The notes under the pieces: generated by a model | Database searches by the model: none | What the model was told of the DNA's origin: nothing | The model's input: only the letters and a program-made list of their open reading frames with translations | Translations under genes and position numbers: made by a program | Assembly: GCF_003258515.1 (NCBI RefSeq) | Contig: NZ_QGEH01000001.1 | Coordinates: 992,001 to 1,056,000, forward strand | Source: Marinobacter bohaiensis | Lineage (GTDB): Bacteria; Pseudomonadota; Gammaproteobacteria; Pseudomonadales; Oleiphilaceae | Reading direction: 5' to 3' | DNA: 64,000 nt | In this document: positions 1-8,816 of the stretch, one piece after another | Layout of the letters: every line of letters begins with the position of its first letter | Numbering within the stretch: the first letter of the stretch is position 1

Positions 1-989
1 ATGGTGAGGAAGCGCCAGGCGACCGTGACCAGTACCAGATGCCCCGGGCCGAGAATCGGGCTGAAGAAGGTGCCGAACACCCCTTCGGAAATCCCCGAAG
101 CCCCCGGCGTGGGCGCGAAGTACATGACGAAGGTGGTGACGAACAGCAGGCCCAGCACCATCAGGTAATCCACATCGTAACCCAGCGCCTGCATCAGCAG
201 GGCAGGGAAGCTGAACAGCGAAACCAGGAACAACAGGGTGAACAGGATCGACAGAGCGATGTAGCGCCGGGGGCCGCGCCGATAGACGGTGAAGGCGCGG
301 GAAAAGCGGGTCATCTCCCGCTTCATGCGGAACTGCCAGCGTTTGTGGCGCGCCGGACCGATCAGGCGGGCCCGGCGAACCGCCTGCAACAGCCCCGTCA
401 GCAGCATGATCAGCCAGTGGGTACGCCACAGCACCACCGCAAAGAAGCCCAGGTAGAGCACGATGAACACCGCCAGCAGCTCGGCAATGCGGCCGATGAT
501 GGCGCGCCCTTGCAGGGCATCCATCCAGATCAGGCAGGCGGGAGTGACAGTAAAGATAAACGCCACCGCCAGCACGGTGCGCAGGGTGGTTGCGGCCGTG
601 GCCGTCCCCAGCCGCACACCGTGGCGTCGCAGGTACCAGATCTGTGCCACACCACCGCCGGTGGCCATGGGCGTGACGTTGGAGAAGAAAATGTTGATGA
701 ACACCAGCCGGAACATATCCCGGAACGGCACGCGATGCCCCAGTGCCCGCAGCGTGTAATACAGCCGCAGGCCGTCGGACAGGAAGTAGATCAGCAGCAG
801 GACCACGGCGCCGGCGAGGAAGCCGGGATGCAGCAAACGGTCGTCGAAACTGAAATTGCGCTCGGCGAACTGGGAATAAATGGTCCAGGTGCCGGCGGCG
901 CTCAGCAGCAGGAACAGGAGGGAAAACAGGACCAGGCGTCGTCCGGGCGTTGCCGAGGTGTGTTCGTTAGACGATTGCTGACCGGCCAT
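1..989 (-). CDS. LPG_synthase_TM (UPF0104/YbhN-like) integral membrane protein, 3' end cut by window edge
   Basis: The reverse strand is open from an ATG at 989 to the window edge, about 329 codons, with an AAGAGAG ribosome site just upstream. The translation begins MAGQQSSNEH and contains repeated hydrophobic segments, the stretch SNVTPMATGGGVAQIW and, near the edge, FAPTPGASGISEG. These are typical of the flippase-like lysylphosphatidylglycerol-synthase membrane domain (PF03706). Members without the C-terminal synthase domain are usually annotated as conserved membrane proteins, and the substrate cannot be told from sequence. It diverges from the glucosylglycerate operon. The C-terminus is missing, so a fused catalytic domain cannot be excluded. 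Confidence 0.8.
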   Translation of the reverse strand, partial: MAGQQSSNEHTSATPGRRLVLFSLLFLLLSAAGTWTIYSQFAERNFSFDDRLLHPGFLAGAVVLLLIYFLSDGLRLYYTLRALGHRVPFRDMFRLVFINIFFSNVTPMATGGGVAQIWYLRRHGVRLGTATAATTLRTVLAVAFIFTVTPACLIWMDALQGRAIIGRIAELLAVFIVLYLGFFAVVLWRTHWLIMLLTGLLQAVRRARLIGPARHKRWQFRMKREMTRFSRAFTVYRRGPRRYIALSILFTLLFLVSLFSFPALLMQALGYDVDYLMVLGLLFVTTFVMYFAPTPGASGISEGVFGTFFSPILGPGHLVLVTVAWRFLT

Positions 990-1328
990 GTGGGCTCTCT
1001 TGATGGGTGCTGCGGCAGTGTACTGCGATCCTGGGGGGCGCTGGCAAGACCTGCCGTGGTCGTTTATAGGGTCGCTCTGGCCAATCGTTGGCTGCCCTTT
1101 GAGTCGGCGCAGGCGGCGGACTGGCGTCGATGGTGCATTGCCGGTGCCCGCGTGTGCCGCGCTATCGTCGATGCCGGCCCAACAATCAGCAGGTTACGGA
1201 ACTGTCAGACAAGGTGGCGCTCCCCTTGCATAGGTCGCTAAGGGAGCGGTGGGGAACCACCGCGGGATCTGCGGATCATCAATGGATGCGACGACGTACT
1301 TCCTGGGCGTCAAACAGGGGGAAAGCCC
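990..1328. other. Intergenic region and leader of the glucosylglycerate operon
   Basis: No gene is supported in this 339-bp divergent spacer. It should carry promoters for both flanking genes. Two stem-loops lie in the probable leader of the rightward operon: CGCTCCC at 1218-1224 pairs with GGGAGCG at 1242-1248, and GCGGTGG at 1246-1252 pairs with CCACCGC at 1257-1263 around a GGAA tetraloop. They share bases 1246-1248 and cannot both form fully. Confidence 0.5.
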
Positions 1329-2156
1329 ATGACAAGGCTGGTTATCTTTACCGACCTGGACGGCACCTTACTCGATCACTACTCCTACTCGGCCGAGCCG
1401 GCGCGTCAGGCATGGGAAGCCGCCCGCGCCGGCGGCGTGCCCTGTATTTTCAATACCAGCAAGACCCGCGCTGAAGTGGAGCAGCTGCAGCAGAAACTCG
1501 GCATCGACGGCCCCTACATCGTCGAGAATGGCGCATCGGTGTGGTTTCCCGGCGACACCGATCTGCCGTTACCGCCGGATGTCCAGTCCGCGGGGGACAG
1601 TTACTGCAAGCTGCTGTCCGTGCCGCGCGGGGAAATTCTCGACGTACTCAAGCCGTTACGCCATGAATTCAGTTTCCGGTCGCTGTCCGACATGAGCGTG
1701 GCGGAGCTGATGGAACGCACGGGTTTGGAGCGCCAGCAGGCGGTACTGGCCGCCAACCGTGAATTCAGTGAACCACTGGTGTGGCAGGATACCGAGGATG
1801 CACTAAAAGAGTGCGAAAAGAGGCTGGCCCGGCACAACCTGCACCTGGTGCGCGGCGGTCGTTTTCATCACGTGATCGGCGCCTGTGACAAGGGCCAGGC
1901 CATGAGCTGGTTGCTGGCGGTCTACCAGAAGGCCTTCGGGGACGCCATCACGTCCGTGGCGCTGGGGGACAGCGATAACGATGTGGACATGTTGTCCGCC
2001 GCGGATATCCCGGTTGTGGTGCGCTCGCCGGCCCATGCACCACCGGCGATCCCGAATCGGCCCGAAGTGTGCATTACCTCTTCCTGTGGCCCCGAAGGCT
2101 GGTCGGAAGCGGTGACTTCCATACTGGTCCGGGAGGGGATAACGGCGCCTCAATAA
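1329..2156 (+). CDS. HAD-IIB phosphatase, mannosyl/glucosyl-3-phosphoglycerate phosphatase family
   Basis: This 275-residue cytoplasmic HAD hydrolase has the nucleophile motif DLDGT at residues 9-13, a Ser/Thr motif around FNTSK, Lys188 in DKGQ and the metal-binding GDSDND at 213-218. Length and motif spacing fit the mannosyl-3-phosphoglycerate phosphatase family, which also acts on glucosyl-3-phosphoglycerate. It is followed 37 bp later by gpgS and then by a GH13_18 phosphorylase. The inferred role is therefore removal of phosphate from glucosyl-3-phosphoglycerate to give the compatible solute glucosylglycerate. Specificity for glucosyl over mannosyl is inferred from the neighbours only. Confidence 0.85.
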   Translation: MTRLVIFTDLDGTLLDHYSYSAEPARQAWEAARAGGVPCIFNTSKTRAEVEQLQQKLGIDGPYIVENGASVWFPGDTDLPLPPDVQSAGDSYCKLLSVPRGEILDVLKPLRHEFSFRSLSDMSVAELMERTGLERQQAVLAANREFSEPLVWQDTEDALKECEKRLARHNLHLVRGGRFHHVIGACDKGQAMSWLLAVYQKAFGDAITSVALGDSDNDVDMLSAADIPVVVRSPAHAPPAIPNRPEVCITSSCGPEGWSEAVTSILVREGITAPQ

Positions 2157-2193
2157 CAAACCGGCAGGCGCCCCGGCAGAGAGGAACCAAGCA

Positions 2194-3438
2194 ATGGGTG
2201 ATTTTTATCAGAACGGCATTGTGACAACCCTGCACAACCTGTCACGTCGCCCACTGGAAGAGCTGGAAGCGGAGCTGGTCACGTTCTCGAAAACGCGGCC
2301 GATGGCCCTGATCCTGCCCTGTCTCTACTCGGAACTGGAAACCGAGGCGATGCCCCGGATCCTGGAGCACCTCAAGCAGGTGCCCTATCTGAGCGAGATC
2401 GTGATCGGCCTGGACCGTGCCAACGAGGAGCAGTACCACCACGCCCTGACGTTCTTCTCGCAACTGCCCCAGCGCCACCGTGTGCTGTGGAACGACGGCC
2501 CGCGGCTGCGCCAGATCGACAAGGAACTCAAGGGCGAGGAACTGGCGCCCACCGAGCCGGGCAAGGGCCGCAACGTCTGGTTCTGCATGGGCTACGTACT
2601 GGCCTCCGGTCGTGCTGAATCCATCGCCCTGCACGACTGCGACATCGTAACCTACGACCGGGAGATGCTGGCCCGGCTGATTTATCCGGTCGCCAACCCC
2701 AATTTCAACTACGAATTCTGCAAGGGCTTCTACGCCCGGGTCGCCAACCAGAAACTCAACGGCCGCGTCAGCCGGCTGCTGGTGACTCCATTGCTGCGGG
2801 CGCTCAAGAAAACCCTGGGCAACCTGGACTATCTGGATTACCTGGACAGCTACCGCTACCCGTTGTCCGGCGAGTTTTCCTTCCGCAAGGACGTGATGAC
2901 CGACATCCGCATTCCCAGCGACTGGGGTCTGGAAATCGGCGTGCTCAGTGAAATGAAGCGCAACTACAGCACCAACCGGCTGTGCCAGGTGGACATCGCC
3001 GACTGCTACGATCACAAGCACCAGAACCTGTCCCCGGACGACGACAGCGGCGGGCTGTCCAAGATGTCCATCGACATCGCCAAGGCCATCTTCCGCAAGC
3101 TCGCCACCAACGGCATCGTTTTCAACCAGGAGTCCTTCCGCACCATCAAGGCGACCTACTTCCGCATCGCCCTGGATTTCGTCGAGACTTACCGCAACGA
3201 CGCCGAGATCAACGGCCTCAAGTTCGACGTCCACCAGGAAGAGCAGGCGGTGGAGCTGTTTGCCCGCAACATCATGAAAGCCGGGATCTACTTCCTGGAG
3301 AACCCCATGGAGGCACCGTTCATCTCCTGCTGGAACCGGGTGGCCAGTGCCTTCCCGGGCGTGATGCAGCAGCTGCACGACGCGGTCGAGCAGGACCTGG
3401 AAGAGCACGTGCCCAAGAGCGTCGCCAAGCGCGGCTGA
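2194..3438 (+). CDS. gpgS: Glucosyl-3-phosphoglycerate synthase (GT81-type)
   Basis: The 414-residue product resembles bacterial and archaeal glucosyl-3-phosphoglycerate synthases. These retaining GT-A enzymes join glucose from a nucleotide sugar to 3-phosphoglycerate. Visible signatures are the N-terminal segment ALILPCLYSEL, the loop EPGKGRN at 121-127 and the metal-binding HDCD at 147-150. It lies between a cognate HAD phosphatase and a glycoside phosphorylase, which supports a glucosylglycerate role. The long reverse-strand open frame over this gene is a codon-bias artefact. GT81 mannosyl or glucosyl relatives are the main alternative. Confidence 0.82.
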   Translation: MGDFYQNGIVTTLHNLSRRPLEELEAELVTFSKTRPMALILPCLYSELETEAMPRILEHLKQVPYLSEIVIGLDRANEEQYHHALTFFSQLPQRHRVLWNDGPRLRQIDKELKGEELAPTEPGKGRNVWFCMGYVLASGRAESIALHDCDIVTYDREMLARLIYPVANPNFNYEFCKGFYARVANQKLNGRVSRLLVTPLLRALKKTLGNLDYLDYLDSYRYPLSGEFSFRKDVMTDIRIPSDWGLEIGVLSEMKRNYSTNRLCQVDIADCYDHKHQNLSPDDDSGGLSKMSIDIAKAIFRKLATNGIVFNQESFRTIKATYFRIALDFVETYRNDAEINGLKFDVHQEEQAVELFARNIMKAGIYFLENPMEAPFISCWNRVASAFPGVMQQLHDAVEQDLEEHVPKSVAKRG

Positions 3439-3473
3439 TTTCACTCACCGATGCGTGCAGAAGGATGGATCGC

Positions 3474-5219
3474 ATGACCGAGCCCGAGGCCCTACCGTCA
3501 CTGGAGCTGCGTGTGAAGGCGCATCTGCAGTGCCTCTATCCCCACGAAGACATCGACGCACTGGCGGCGCGCTGCCTGGAAACGTTCGGGGTGACGCCGG
3601 ACGCGCCGACGCCGGGGCCCCATCGCAACAATTGGGGGCCGGGCAGCGCCATGCTGATCACCTACGGCGACTCGGTGCGCCGGGACGGTGAGGAACCGCT
3701 GCATACGCTGACCGGGTTCTGCAAGGCGCACTTCAGCGGCATGATCTCCACCGTCCACGTGCTGCCGTTCTTCCCCTACAGTTCGGACGATGGCTTCGCG
3801 GTGATGGACTACACCACCGTCAACCCGTCCCTGGGGGACTGGGACGACCTGACCGAGCTGTCCCGGCACTTCCAGGTGATGACGGATCTGGTGATCAACC
3901 ACTGCTCGAGCCGCAGCCTCTGGTTCGAGAACTACAAGGCGGGCAAGGCCCCGGGACATCGCTATTTCATCGAGATGTCGCCGGACGAGGATCTGTCCGG
4001 CGTGGTGCGTCCGCGTACGTCGCCGTTGCTGCGGGCGGTGGAAACGGTGGAGGGCGAGAAGCACGTCTGGTGCACCTTCAGTCACGATCAGGTGGATCTG
4101 GATTTCGCCAACCCGGACGTGCTGCTGGAATTCCTGGGCATCATCAAACTGTACATGGACCGCGGCATGCGCTGGTTCCGGCTCGACGCCGTGGCGTTTC
4201 TCTGGAAGATCCTGGGCACGCCGTGCATCAACCTGCCGGAGACCCACGAGGTGATCCGCCTGATCCGGCTGATGATTGAGCACCGCGACCCGGAAGCGGT
4301 GATCATCACCGAAACCAACATCCCCAACCAGGAGAACCTGACCTACTTCGGCAACGCCAACGAAGCCCACATGATCTACAACTTCTCGTTGCCGCCGCTG
4401 CTGCTGCACGCCATGCTCAGTGGCAACGCCCAGCACCTCAAGCACTGGCTGATGACCATGCCGCCGGCGCAGCAGGGCACCGCCTACCTGAACTTCATCG
4501 CGTCTCACGACGGCATTGGACTACGGCCGGTCGAGGGCCTGCTGAGCGATGACGAGATCGATCGCATGATCGAGGCGCTGGTCGATTCCGGCGCTCGCAT
4601 CACGGCCCGCACCGCGGCCAACGGCGACGTGCGTCCCTACGAGATCAACATCAGCCTGTGGAACGCCATGGCGCGGACGGAGACTTCCGGCGACAACGAC
4701 GGCCTGCAATTCCACCGGTTCATTTGTGCCCACGCGGTGATGATGGCGCTGGAAGGGGTGCCGGCGTTCTACATCCACAGTCTGCTGGCCACGGAGAACG
4801 ACGAAGCGCGGGTCGAGCACACCGGCCAGAACCGCTCCATCAACCGCCACGTGTGGGACGCCGATCAACTGGACGATCTGCTGGAAGGCGCCACGCACCA
4901 CCGCGCGGTGTTCAGTGCCCTGCGCCGATTGTTGGCGATCCGCACGCGGCAGGCCGCCTTCCACCCCAACGCCACCCAGTACACGCTGCACCTGGGGGAC
5001 GGCCTGTTCGCCTTCTGGCGCCAGAGCATCGATCGCCGCCAGAGCATCTTCGCCATCCACAACATCAGCGGTGAAGAGCAGGTGTTCAATCTGTCGGAGC
5101 TGAACCTGATCGTCACCGATCAGTGGATGGACCTGGTCAGCGGACGGCCGTTCGAGGACCGCATGAAGCCGGTGACCCTGGAGCCCTATCAGTTCATCTG
5201 GCTGACCAATCGCTGGTGA
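3474..5219 (+). CDS. GH13_18 sucrose-phosphorylase-family enzyme, probable glucosylglycerate phosphorylase
   Basis: This 581-residue GH13 protein keeps the nucleophile Asp238 (FRLDAV), acid/base Glu280 (IITETN) and third acid Asp346 (ASHDGIG). Sucrose phosphorylase, sucrose-6-phosphate phosphorylase and glucosylglycerate phosphorylase all belong to subfamily GH13_18. Next to gpgS and its phosphatase, phosphorolysis of glucosylglycerate to glucose-1-phosphate and glycerate is the most likely reaction (inference from context). I chose the ATG at 3474 because AGAAGG lies nine bases upstream; an in-frame ATG at 3465 sits directly on that ribosome site. It probably shares the operon starting at 1329. 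Confidence 0.8.
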   Translation: MTEPEALPSLELRVKAHLQCLYPHEDIDALAARCLETFGVTPDAPTPGPHRNNWGPGSAMLITYGDSVRRDGEEPLHTLTGFCKAHFSGMISTVHVLPFFPYSSDDGFAVMDYTTVNPSLGDWDDLTELSRHFQVMTDLVINHCSSRSLWFENYKAGKAPGHRYFIEMSPDEDLSGVVRPRTSPLLRAVETVEGEKHVWCTFSHDQVDLDFANPDVLLEFLGIIKLYMDRGMRWFRLDAVAFLWKILGTPCINLPETHEVIRLIRLMIEHRDPEAVIITETNIPNQENLTYFGNANEAHMIYNFSLPPLLLHAMLSGNAQHLKHWLMTMPPAQQGTAYLNFIASHDGIGLRPVEGLLSDDEIDRMIEALVDSGARITARTAANGDVRPYEINISLWNAMARTETSGDNDGLQFHRFICAHAVMMALEGVPAFYIHSLLATENDEARVEHTGQNRSINRHVWDADQLDDLLEGATHHRAVFSALRRLLAIRTRQAAFHPNATQYTLHLGDGLFAFWRQSIDRRQSIFAIHNISGEEQVFNLSELNLIVTDQWMDLVSGRPFEDRMKPVTLEPYQFIWLTNRW

Positions 5220-5253
5220 GATGACGCTTGCACCGGTGGCGAAGCGATAGCGG

Positions 5254-5280
5254 ATGTAGCCGAAGATTTATCTTCGGAGC
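5254..5280 (+). repeat. Solo REP-like palindrome
   Basis: TGTAGC at 5255-5260 is followed by the stem CGAAGAT/ATCTTCG at 5261-5276. This is a single half of the REP family found as inverted pairs near 8.9, 11.7, 22.2 and 22.4 kb. It lies in the convergent spacer after the glucosylglycerate operon and may stabilise 3' mRNA ends. Confidence 0.6.
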
Positions 5281-5326
5281 AGACCGGCGGTCTGCCGGCC
5301 GATTGCGGTGAGTTCCGCCGGTCCCC

Positions 5327-6118
5327 TCAGATCCCCGGCGCCGAGCCTTCCGGCAGATAACGGGCGATGATCTCGTCGAGCGTGCCGGAGCGGCGCAGAT
5401 CCGTCAGCGTTCTGTTGAAACCGTCCATCAGCGGTGCCCACTTGGGCGCGAACATCAGCCGATACTCGGTCACGTCCAGCGCCACCGGCTCGATGCGGAA
5501 GCGGGACTGCCAGCCGTGCTGGCGGATGATCCATTGCGCTGCCCGTCGGTTGGCCACGCCGCCCTGCAGGTGCTGGCCGTTATGCAGTCGCTGCAACATG
5601 TTCAGGGTGTTGGGCACGTCGATGCGCCTGATCCGGCCCGACGCAAAGCGGCTTTCCAGTCTGGGGTGGTGATAGCCCAGGTTGGTCAGCAGGATCGTGC
5701 CCTCCAGGTCGTCCAGCGTGCGCGAGTGCAATGGGCTGTCAGCGCGGCGGAAGATGCTATCGCGGGCCTTGAGAATGCCGTCGGTAAACACGAAAGCGTC
5801 CGGTTGGTCGGTCCATTCCCTTGCACGCATCGTCACATCCAGCTCATCGCGTAGCAGGAAGCCGTCGACCCGCTTGGTGGGTATCTGCTGCACCTCCAGT
5901 TGGTAATCGTGCTGCCGGGCCAGGATCACCATCACATCCCAGAAAATGCCCGAGACCGAGCCGTCGTCGTGAACCATCGTGTAGGGCGGGTAGCCTCCCG
6001 GCGATACGTTGAAGCGAATGGGACCCTCGGGCAGGCGCGTGTCGGTCCCGGCATCGACCGGGGCGGCCAACACGGCCGGAACGACAATCAACAACAGCAA
6101 CAGCGTTTTCAGGGGCAT
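5327..6118 (-). CDS. Periplasmic substrate-binding protein, SBP_bac_3 family
   Basis: The 263-residue protein starts with a signal peptide (MPLKTLLLLLIVVPAVLAA) and continues as a bacterial extracellular solute-binding family 3 fold. The conserved opening is seen in GGYPPYTM and GIFWDVM, and the closing segment in LTDLRRSGTLDEII. Such proteins bind amino acids or similar ligands in the periplasm, either for an ABC importer or as a sensor. No permease or ATPase gene is adjacent, so it is an orphan here and its ligand is unknown. Confidence 0.8.
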   Translation of the reverse strand: MPLKTLLLLLIVVPAVLAAPVDAGTDTRLPEGPIRFNVSPGGYPPYTMVHDDGSVSGIFWDVMVILARQHDYQLEVQQIPTKRVDGFLLRDELDVTMRAREWTDQPDAFVFTDGILKARDSIFRRADSPLHSRTLDDLEGTILLTNLGYHHPRLESRFASGRIRRIDVPNTLNMLQRLHNGQHLQGGVANRRAAQWIIRQHGWQSRFRIEPVALDVTEYRLMFAPKWAPLMDGFNRTLTDLRRSGTLDEIIARYLPEGSAPGI

Positions 6119-6301
6119 GGGCAGATACTTCTCGCAATGCGTCCGCTTTCGGGGCCCCGCCTGGGTTTCCGTAGTGCAGTCGGGGACTCAGGTTTAATAT
6201 AGCGGATAGGGGGCAGATGCGTTGATCCGGAGCGGTGGATTGCCCGAAAAATCATCCGGCGCGGGTCCGCGGACGTATCCCGGGAAAAAGGGAGAGGCGA
6301 G

Positions 6302-6745
6302 ATGAGCGTGACACGCCGATTCAGATCCTGTCGATCCGGCGCCCGCAGGTGGGCGCTGTTGATGTGCCTGGTATTCAGCAGTCCGTTGGCGGCCGACGAC
6401 CGAGCGCCGACGGACGCCGTGGAAACGGTGATCCGAGCCCAACTGGAAGCCTTTTCCGAAGACAACGACGAAGCCGCCTTCAGCTATGCCTCGCCTGCCA
6501 TCCAGCGAGGGTTCGCCAGCGCCCGGGAGTTCGCCAACATGGTGCGCAGTCGCTACCCGGCGGTATACGAGGCCGCCACCGTGCGTTTCCGCGAGCAGGT
6601 GCCCCATCCCGGGTTCGTGGTGCAGCGGGTGCAACTGCTGGGGCCCAACGGCCTTTACTGGGACGCTTACTATCGCATGGAGCGGGAAGGGGAGGAGTGG
6701 CGCATCGGCGGTGTGGTGCTGGAGGAAGTTGCCGGCGGTATCTGA
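6302..6745 (+). CDS. DUF4864-family exported protein
   Basis: The 147-residue protein has an arginine-rich N-terminus and a hydrophobic signal (ALLMCLVFSSPLA), followed by a small NTF2-like domain. The pattern VETVIRAQLEAF, ASPAIQRGF and YYRMEREGEEWRI matches DUF4864. Members are predicted periplasmic or secreted with unknown function. The gene converges on the gntR gene with only 16 bp between them. Confidence 0.75.
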   Translation: MSVTRRFRSCRSGARRWALLMCLVFSSPLAADDRAPTDAVETVIRAQLEAFSEDNDEAAFSYASPAIQRGFASAREFANMVRSRYPAVYEAATVRFREQVPHPGFVVQRVQLLGPNGLYWDAYYRMEREGEEWRIGGVVLEEVAGGI

Positions 6746-6761
6746 CCGGCCGGCCTTCCCG

Positions 6762-7427
6762 TCATGACGTTGCGTCGAGCGCCTGGCGGATCAGCGCCTT
6801 CTGGTGCTCGGCGAAGCCAACAATCTGCGTTTCGGCGGCATCGGCATCCCGCGCCAGCACCGCTTCGGTGAGCCGCGCGAAAAACGCGGCGGTGCGGTCG
6901 AGGTCCTGCTGGTATCGATCGGCGCAGAAATAGTAGGTTCGGCTCACGGCCGGCTTGAAGTTGGCCAGCGTCTCACTCAGGTACGGATTGCCCACCACCC
7001 CGGCACACTGATCCAGTACCTCGAAACTGGCCTGCACCACGGCCAGGATGTCCGGCGGCCGGGCGTAAAGTTGCCCCGTAACCCGCTTGATGGCCTCCAG
7101 CATGGGCGCCCGGTCGGCTTCCTCCCAGCGTTCGCAGAGACGACGCGCCAGCATGATCAGCAGGTGCATGTAGATGTCGTAGAGCTCTGCGGCGTAGGTG
7201 GCGTTCAACTGCGTTGCCCGCGCGCCCTTGCGCGGCGTGATCTCCACCAGGTGCCAGCGGGTCAGGGTATACAGCGCTTCCTTAACCGACGCCCGGCTGA
7301 CGTCCAGTTCGCCGGCAATCGTGGCTTCGTGCAGTCGTTCCCCCGGTTTGATCTCGCCAGTCATCACGCGTTCGGCCAGATAGTTGGCGATCTGCTCGGC
7401 CAGCGTGTTGGGCGTCTGGAAGTCCAT
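6762..7427 (-). CDS. GntR-family regulator with FCD domain
   Basis: This 221-residue protein has an N-terminal winged helix-turn-helix (about residues 8-75, including GEIKPGERLHEATIAGELDVS) and an all-helical FCD effector domain. FadR/VanR-type GntR regulators bind acyl-CoA, organic acids or sugar acids and usually repress adjacent genes. It is transcribed away from alkB, and the shared 252-bp spacer holds a long palindrome at 7551-7579. I infer that it controls alkB; the ligand cannot be named. Confidence 0.85.
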   Translation of the reverse strand: MDFQTPNTLAEQIANYLAERVMTGEIKPGERLHEATIAGELDVSRASVKEALYTLTRWHLVEITPRKGARATQLNATYAAELYDIYMHLLIMLARRLCERWEEADRAPMLEAIKRVTGQLYARPPDILAVVQASFEVLDQCAGVVGNPYLSETLANFKPAVSRTYYFCADRYQQDLDRTAAFFARLTEAVLARDADAAETQIVGFAEHQKALIRQALDATS

Positions 7428-7550
7428 AAAGTCCTGCCTGTTCTGAAGATTTCAACCCGACCCGCCGGATCGCGCCGCTTTGCATCCTAGCACAGTGGTT
7501 ATGGGCCAGTGGCTTGGCCGCTGGGGCCGTCTTTCCAACAACGTTTGATT

Positions 7551-7579
7551 TTTGATTTATTGTCCTACAATGTATCAAA
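7551..7579. promoter_or_regulatory. Extended palindrome, candidate operator for the GntR regulator at alkB
   Basis: Nested inverted repeats TTTGAT-N2-ATTGT-N3-ACAAT-N2-ATCAAA are symmetric in every arm position. The right inner arm overlaps a TACAAT sequence (7566-7571) that could serve as a -10 element for alkB. A TTGT/ACAA core is common among FCD-type GntR operators, so binding by the divergent GntR protein is a reasonable inference. Confidence 0.55.
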
Positions 7580-7679
7580 ATGATTTGGCGCCATCGGGCC
7601 GGGACGCGAGCATCGCCCCGACCGCAACGCCAAAGAACGAACGTGAGACGTCACAACAGCAACAACAAGAGGTATTCCC

Positions 7680-8816
7680 GTGAACCCACAGCAACGCACC
7701 CTGGACCTGACCGACGCGCGCCGCCGCATTCTGCTGCGCCTCAAGAAATACAGTTTCCTGATCGCCCTGCTGCCGCTGGCGCTGCCACTGCTCCTGCTTC
7801 GGGCCGGTGAGGCAACCGGCTGGATCAATCTGTTTGCCTGGGGCGTGCCGGTGGTGGTGTTTGGCATCATCCCGCTGCTGGACCTGATGCTGGGGCAGGA
7901 CGCCATGAACCCCGACGAGGAGGTCGACGTACCCCGCATGAACCTCGAACGCTTCTACCGCGCATTGACGCTCGGCTGGGTGGCGGCGTTCACCGGACTG
8001 CTGGTGTGGGGCCTGTTCGTTCTGGCCGACGGTCGGTTCTCACCGCTGGGAGGCGTCGGATGGGTGTTCTCCATCGGCATCGTCGGCGGGTTGGGGATTA
8101 ACGTGGCTCACGAACTGATTCACAAGGACGGCCGCCTGGAAACCTGGGCCGGCGGCTGGCTGCTGGCGCTGGTGGGCTACGGCGGCTTCAAGGTGGAACA
8201 CATCCGCGGTCACCATGTGCACGTCTCGACGCCGGAGGACGCCTCGTCGTCCCGCTACAACCAGAGCCTCTACCAGTTCCTGCCCCAGGCCTACCGGCGC
8301 AATTTCATGAACGCCTGGCGCCTGGAAGCCCAGAAGCTGACGCGTAAGGGCCATTCGCCGCTGAGCTGGCGCAACGAGTTGATCTGGTGGTACGGCATCA
8401 CAGTGTTGGCGCTGGTGGCGTGCACGCTGGGCTTTGGCTGGCTGGGAGCCGCGTACTTCCTGGGGCAGTGTTTTGTCGCCTTTACCCTGCTGGAAATCGT
8501 CAACTACCTGGAGCATTACGGCCTGCATCGCCGCAAGCTGGAAAACGGCCGTTACGAGCGGACCACGCCGGCCCACAGCTGGAATTCCAACTACTTCCTG
8601 ACCAATGTGTTCCTGTTCCACCTGCAACGCCACAGCGACCATCACGCCTACGCCAAGCGCCGTTACCAGGTGCTGCGCCACCACAACGTCGCGCCACAGC
8701 TACCGGCGGGTTACGCCACCATGGTGGTGCTGGCGCTGGTTCCGCCGCTGTGGATGCGGATCATGAATCCGCGGGTGGAGGCGTATTATCAGGGGGAAGA
8801 ACACCAGTTGGTGTGA
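7680..8816 (+). CDS. alkB: AlkB-type alkane 1-monooxygenase
   Basis: The 378-residue membrane di-iron enzyme hydroxylates the terminal carbon of n-alkanes using electrons from rubredoxin. All histidine boxes are present: HELIHK at 144-149, EHIRGHH at 173-179, the NYLEHYG signature at 275-281 and LQRHSDHH at 315-322. About six hydrophobic segments surround them. Translation probably starts at a GTG, with AAGAGG seven bases upstream. No fused rubredoxin and no rubredoxin gene are nearby, so electron-transfer partners must be elsewhere. The divergent gntR gene and the palindrome in between suggest regulated expression. Confidence 0.95.
   Translation: MNPQQRTLDLTDARRRILLRLKKYSFLIALLPLALPLLLLRAGEATGWINLFAWGVPVVVFGIIPLLDLMLGQDAMNPDEEVDVPRMNLERFYRALTLGWVAAFTGLLVWGLFVLADGRFSPLGGVGWVFSIGIVGGLGINVAHELIHKDGRLETWAGGWLLALVGYGGFKVEHIRGHHVHVSTPEDASSSRYNQSLYQFLPQAYRRNFMNAWRLEAQKLTRKGHSPLSWRNELIWWYGITVLALVACTLGFGWLGAAYFLGQCFVAFTLLEIVNYLEHYGLHRRKLENGRYERTTPAHSWNSNYFLTNVFLFHLQRHSDHHAYAKRRYQVLRHHNVAPQLPAGYATMVVLALVPPLWMRIMNPRVEAYYQGEEHQLV

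Noticed and set aside
39-1241. A 400-codon open frame on the forward strand
   Set aside because: It lies opposite a convincing membrane protein on the reverse strand. Its translation is rich in Gln, His and Arg with no domain character, as expected from the complement of a GC-rich gene.
2242-3444. A 400-codon open frame on the reverse strand across gpgS
   Set aside because: It is a codon-bias shadow. GpgS on the forward strand has clear family motifs.
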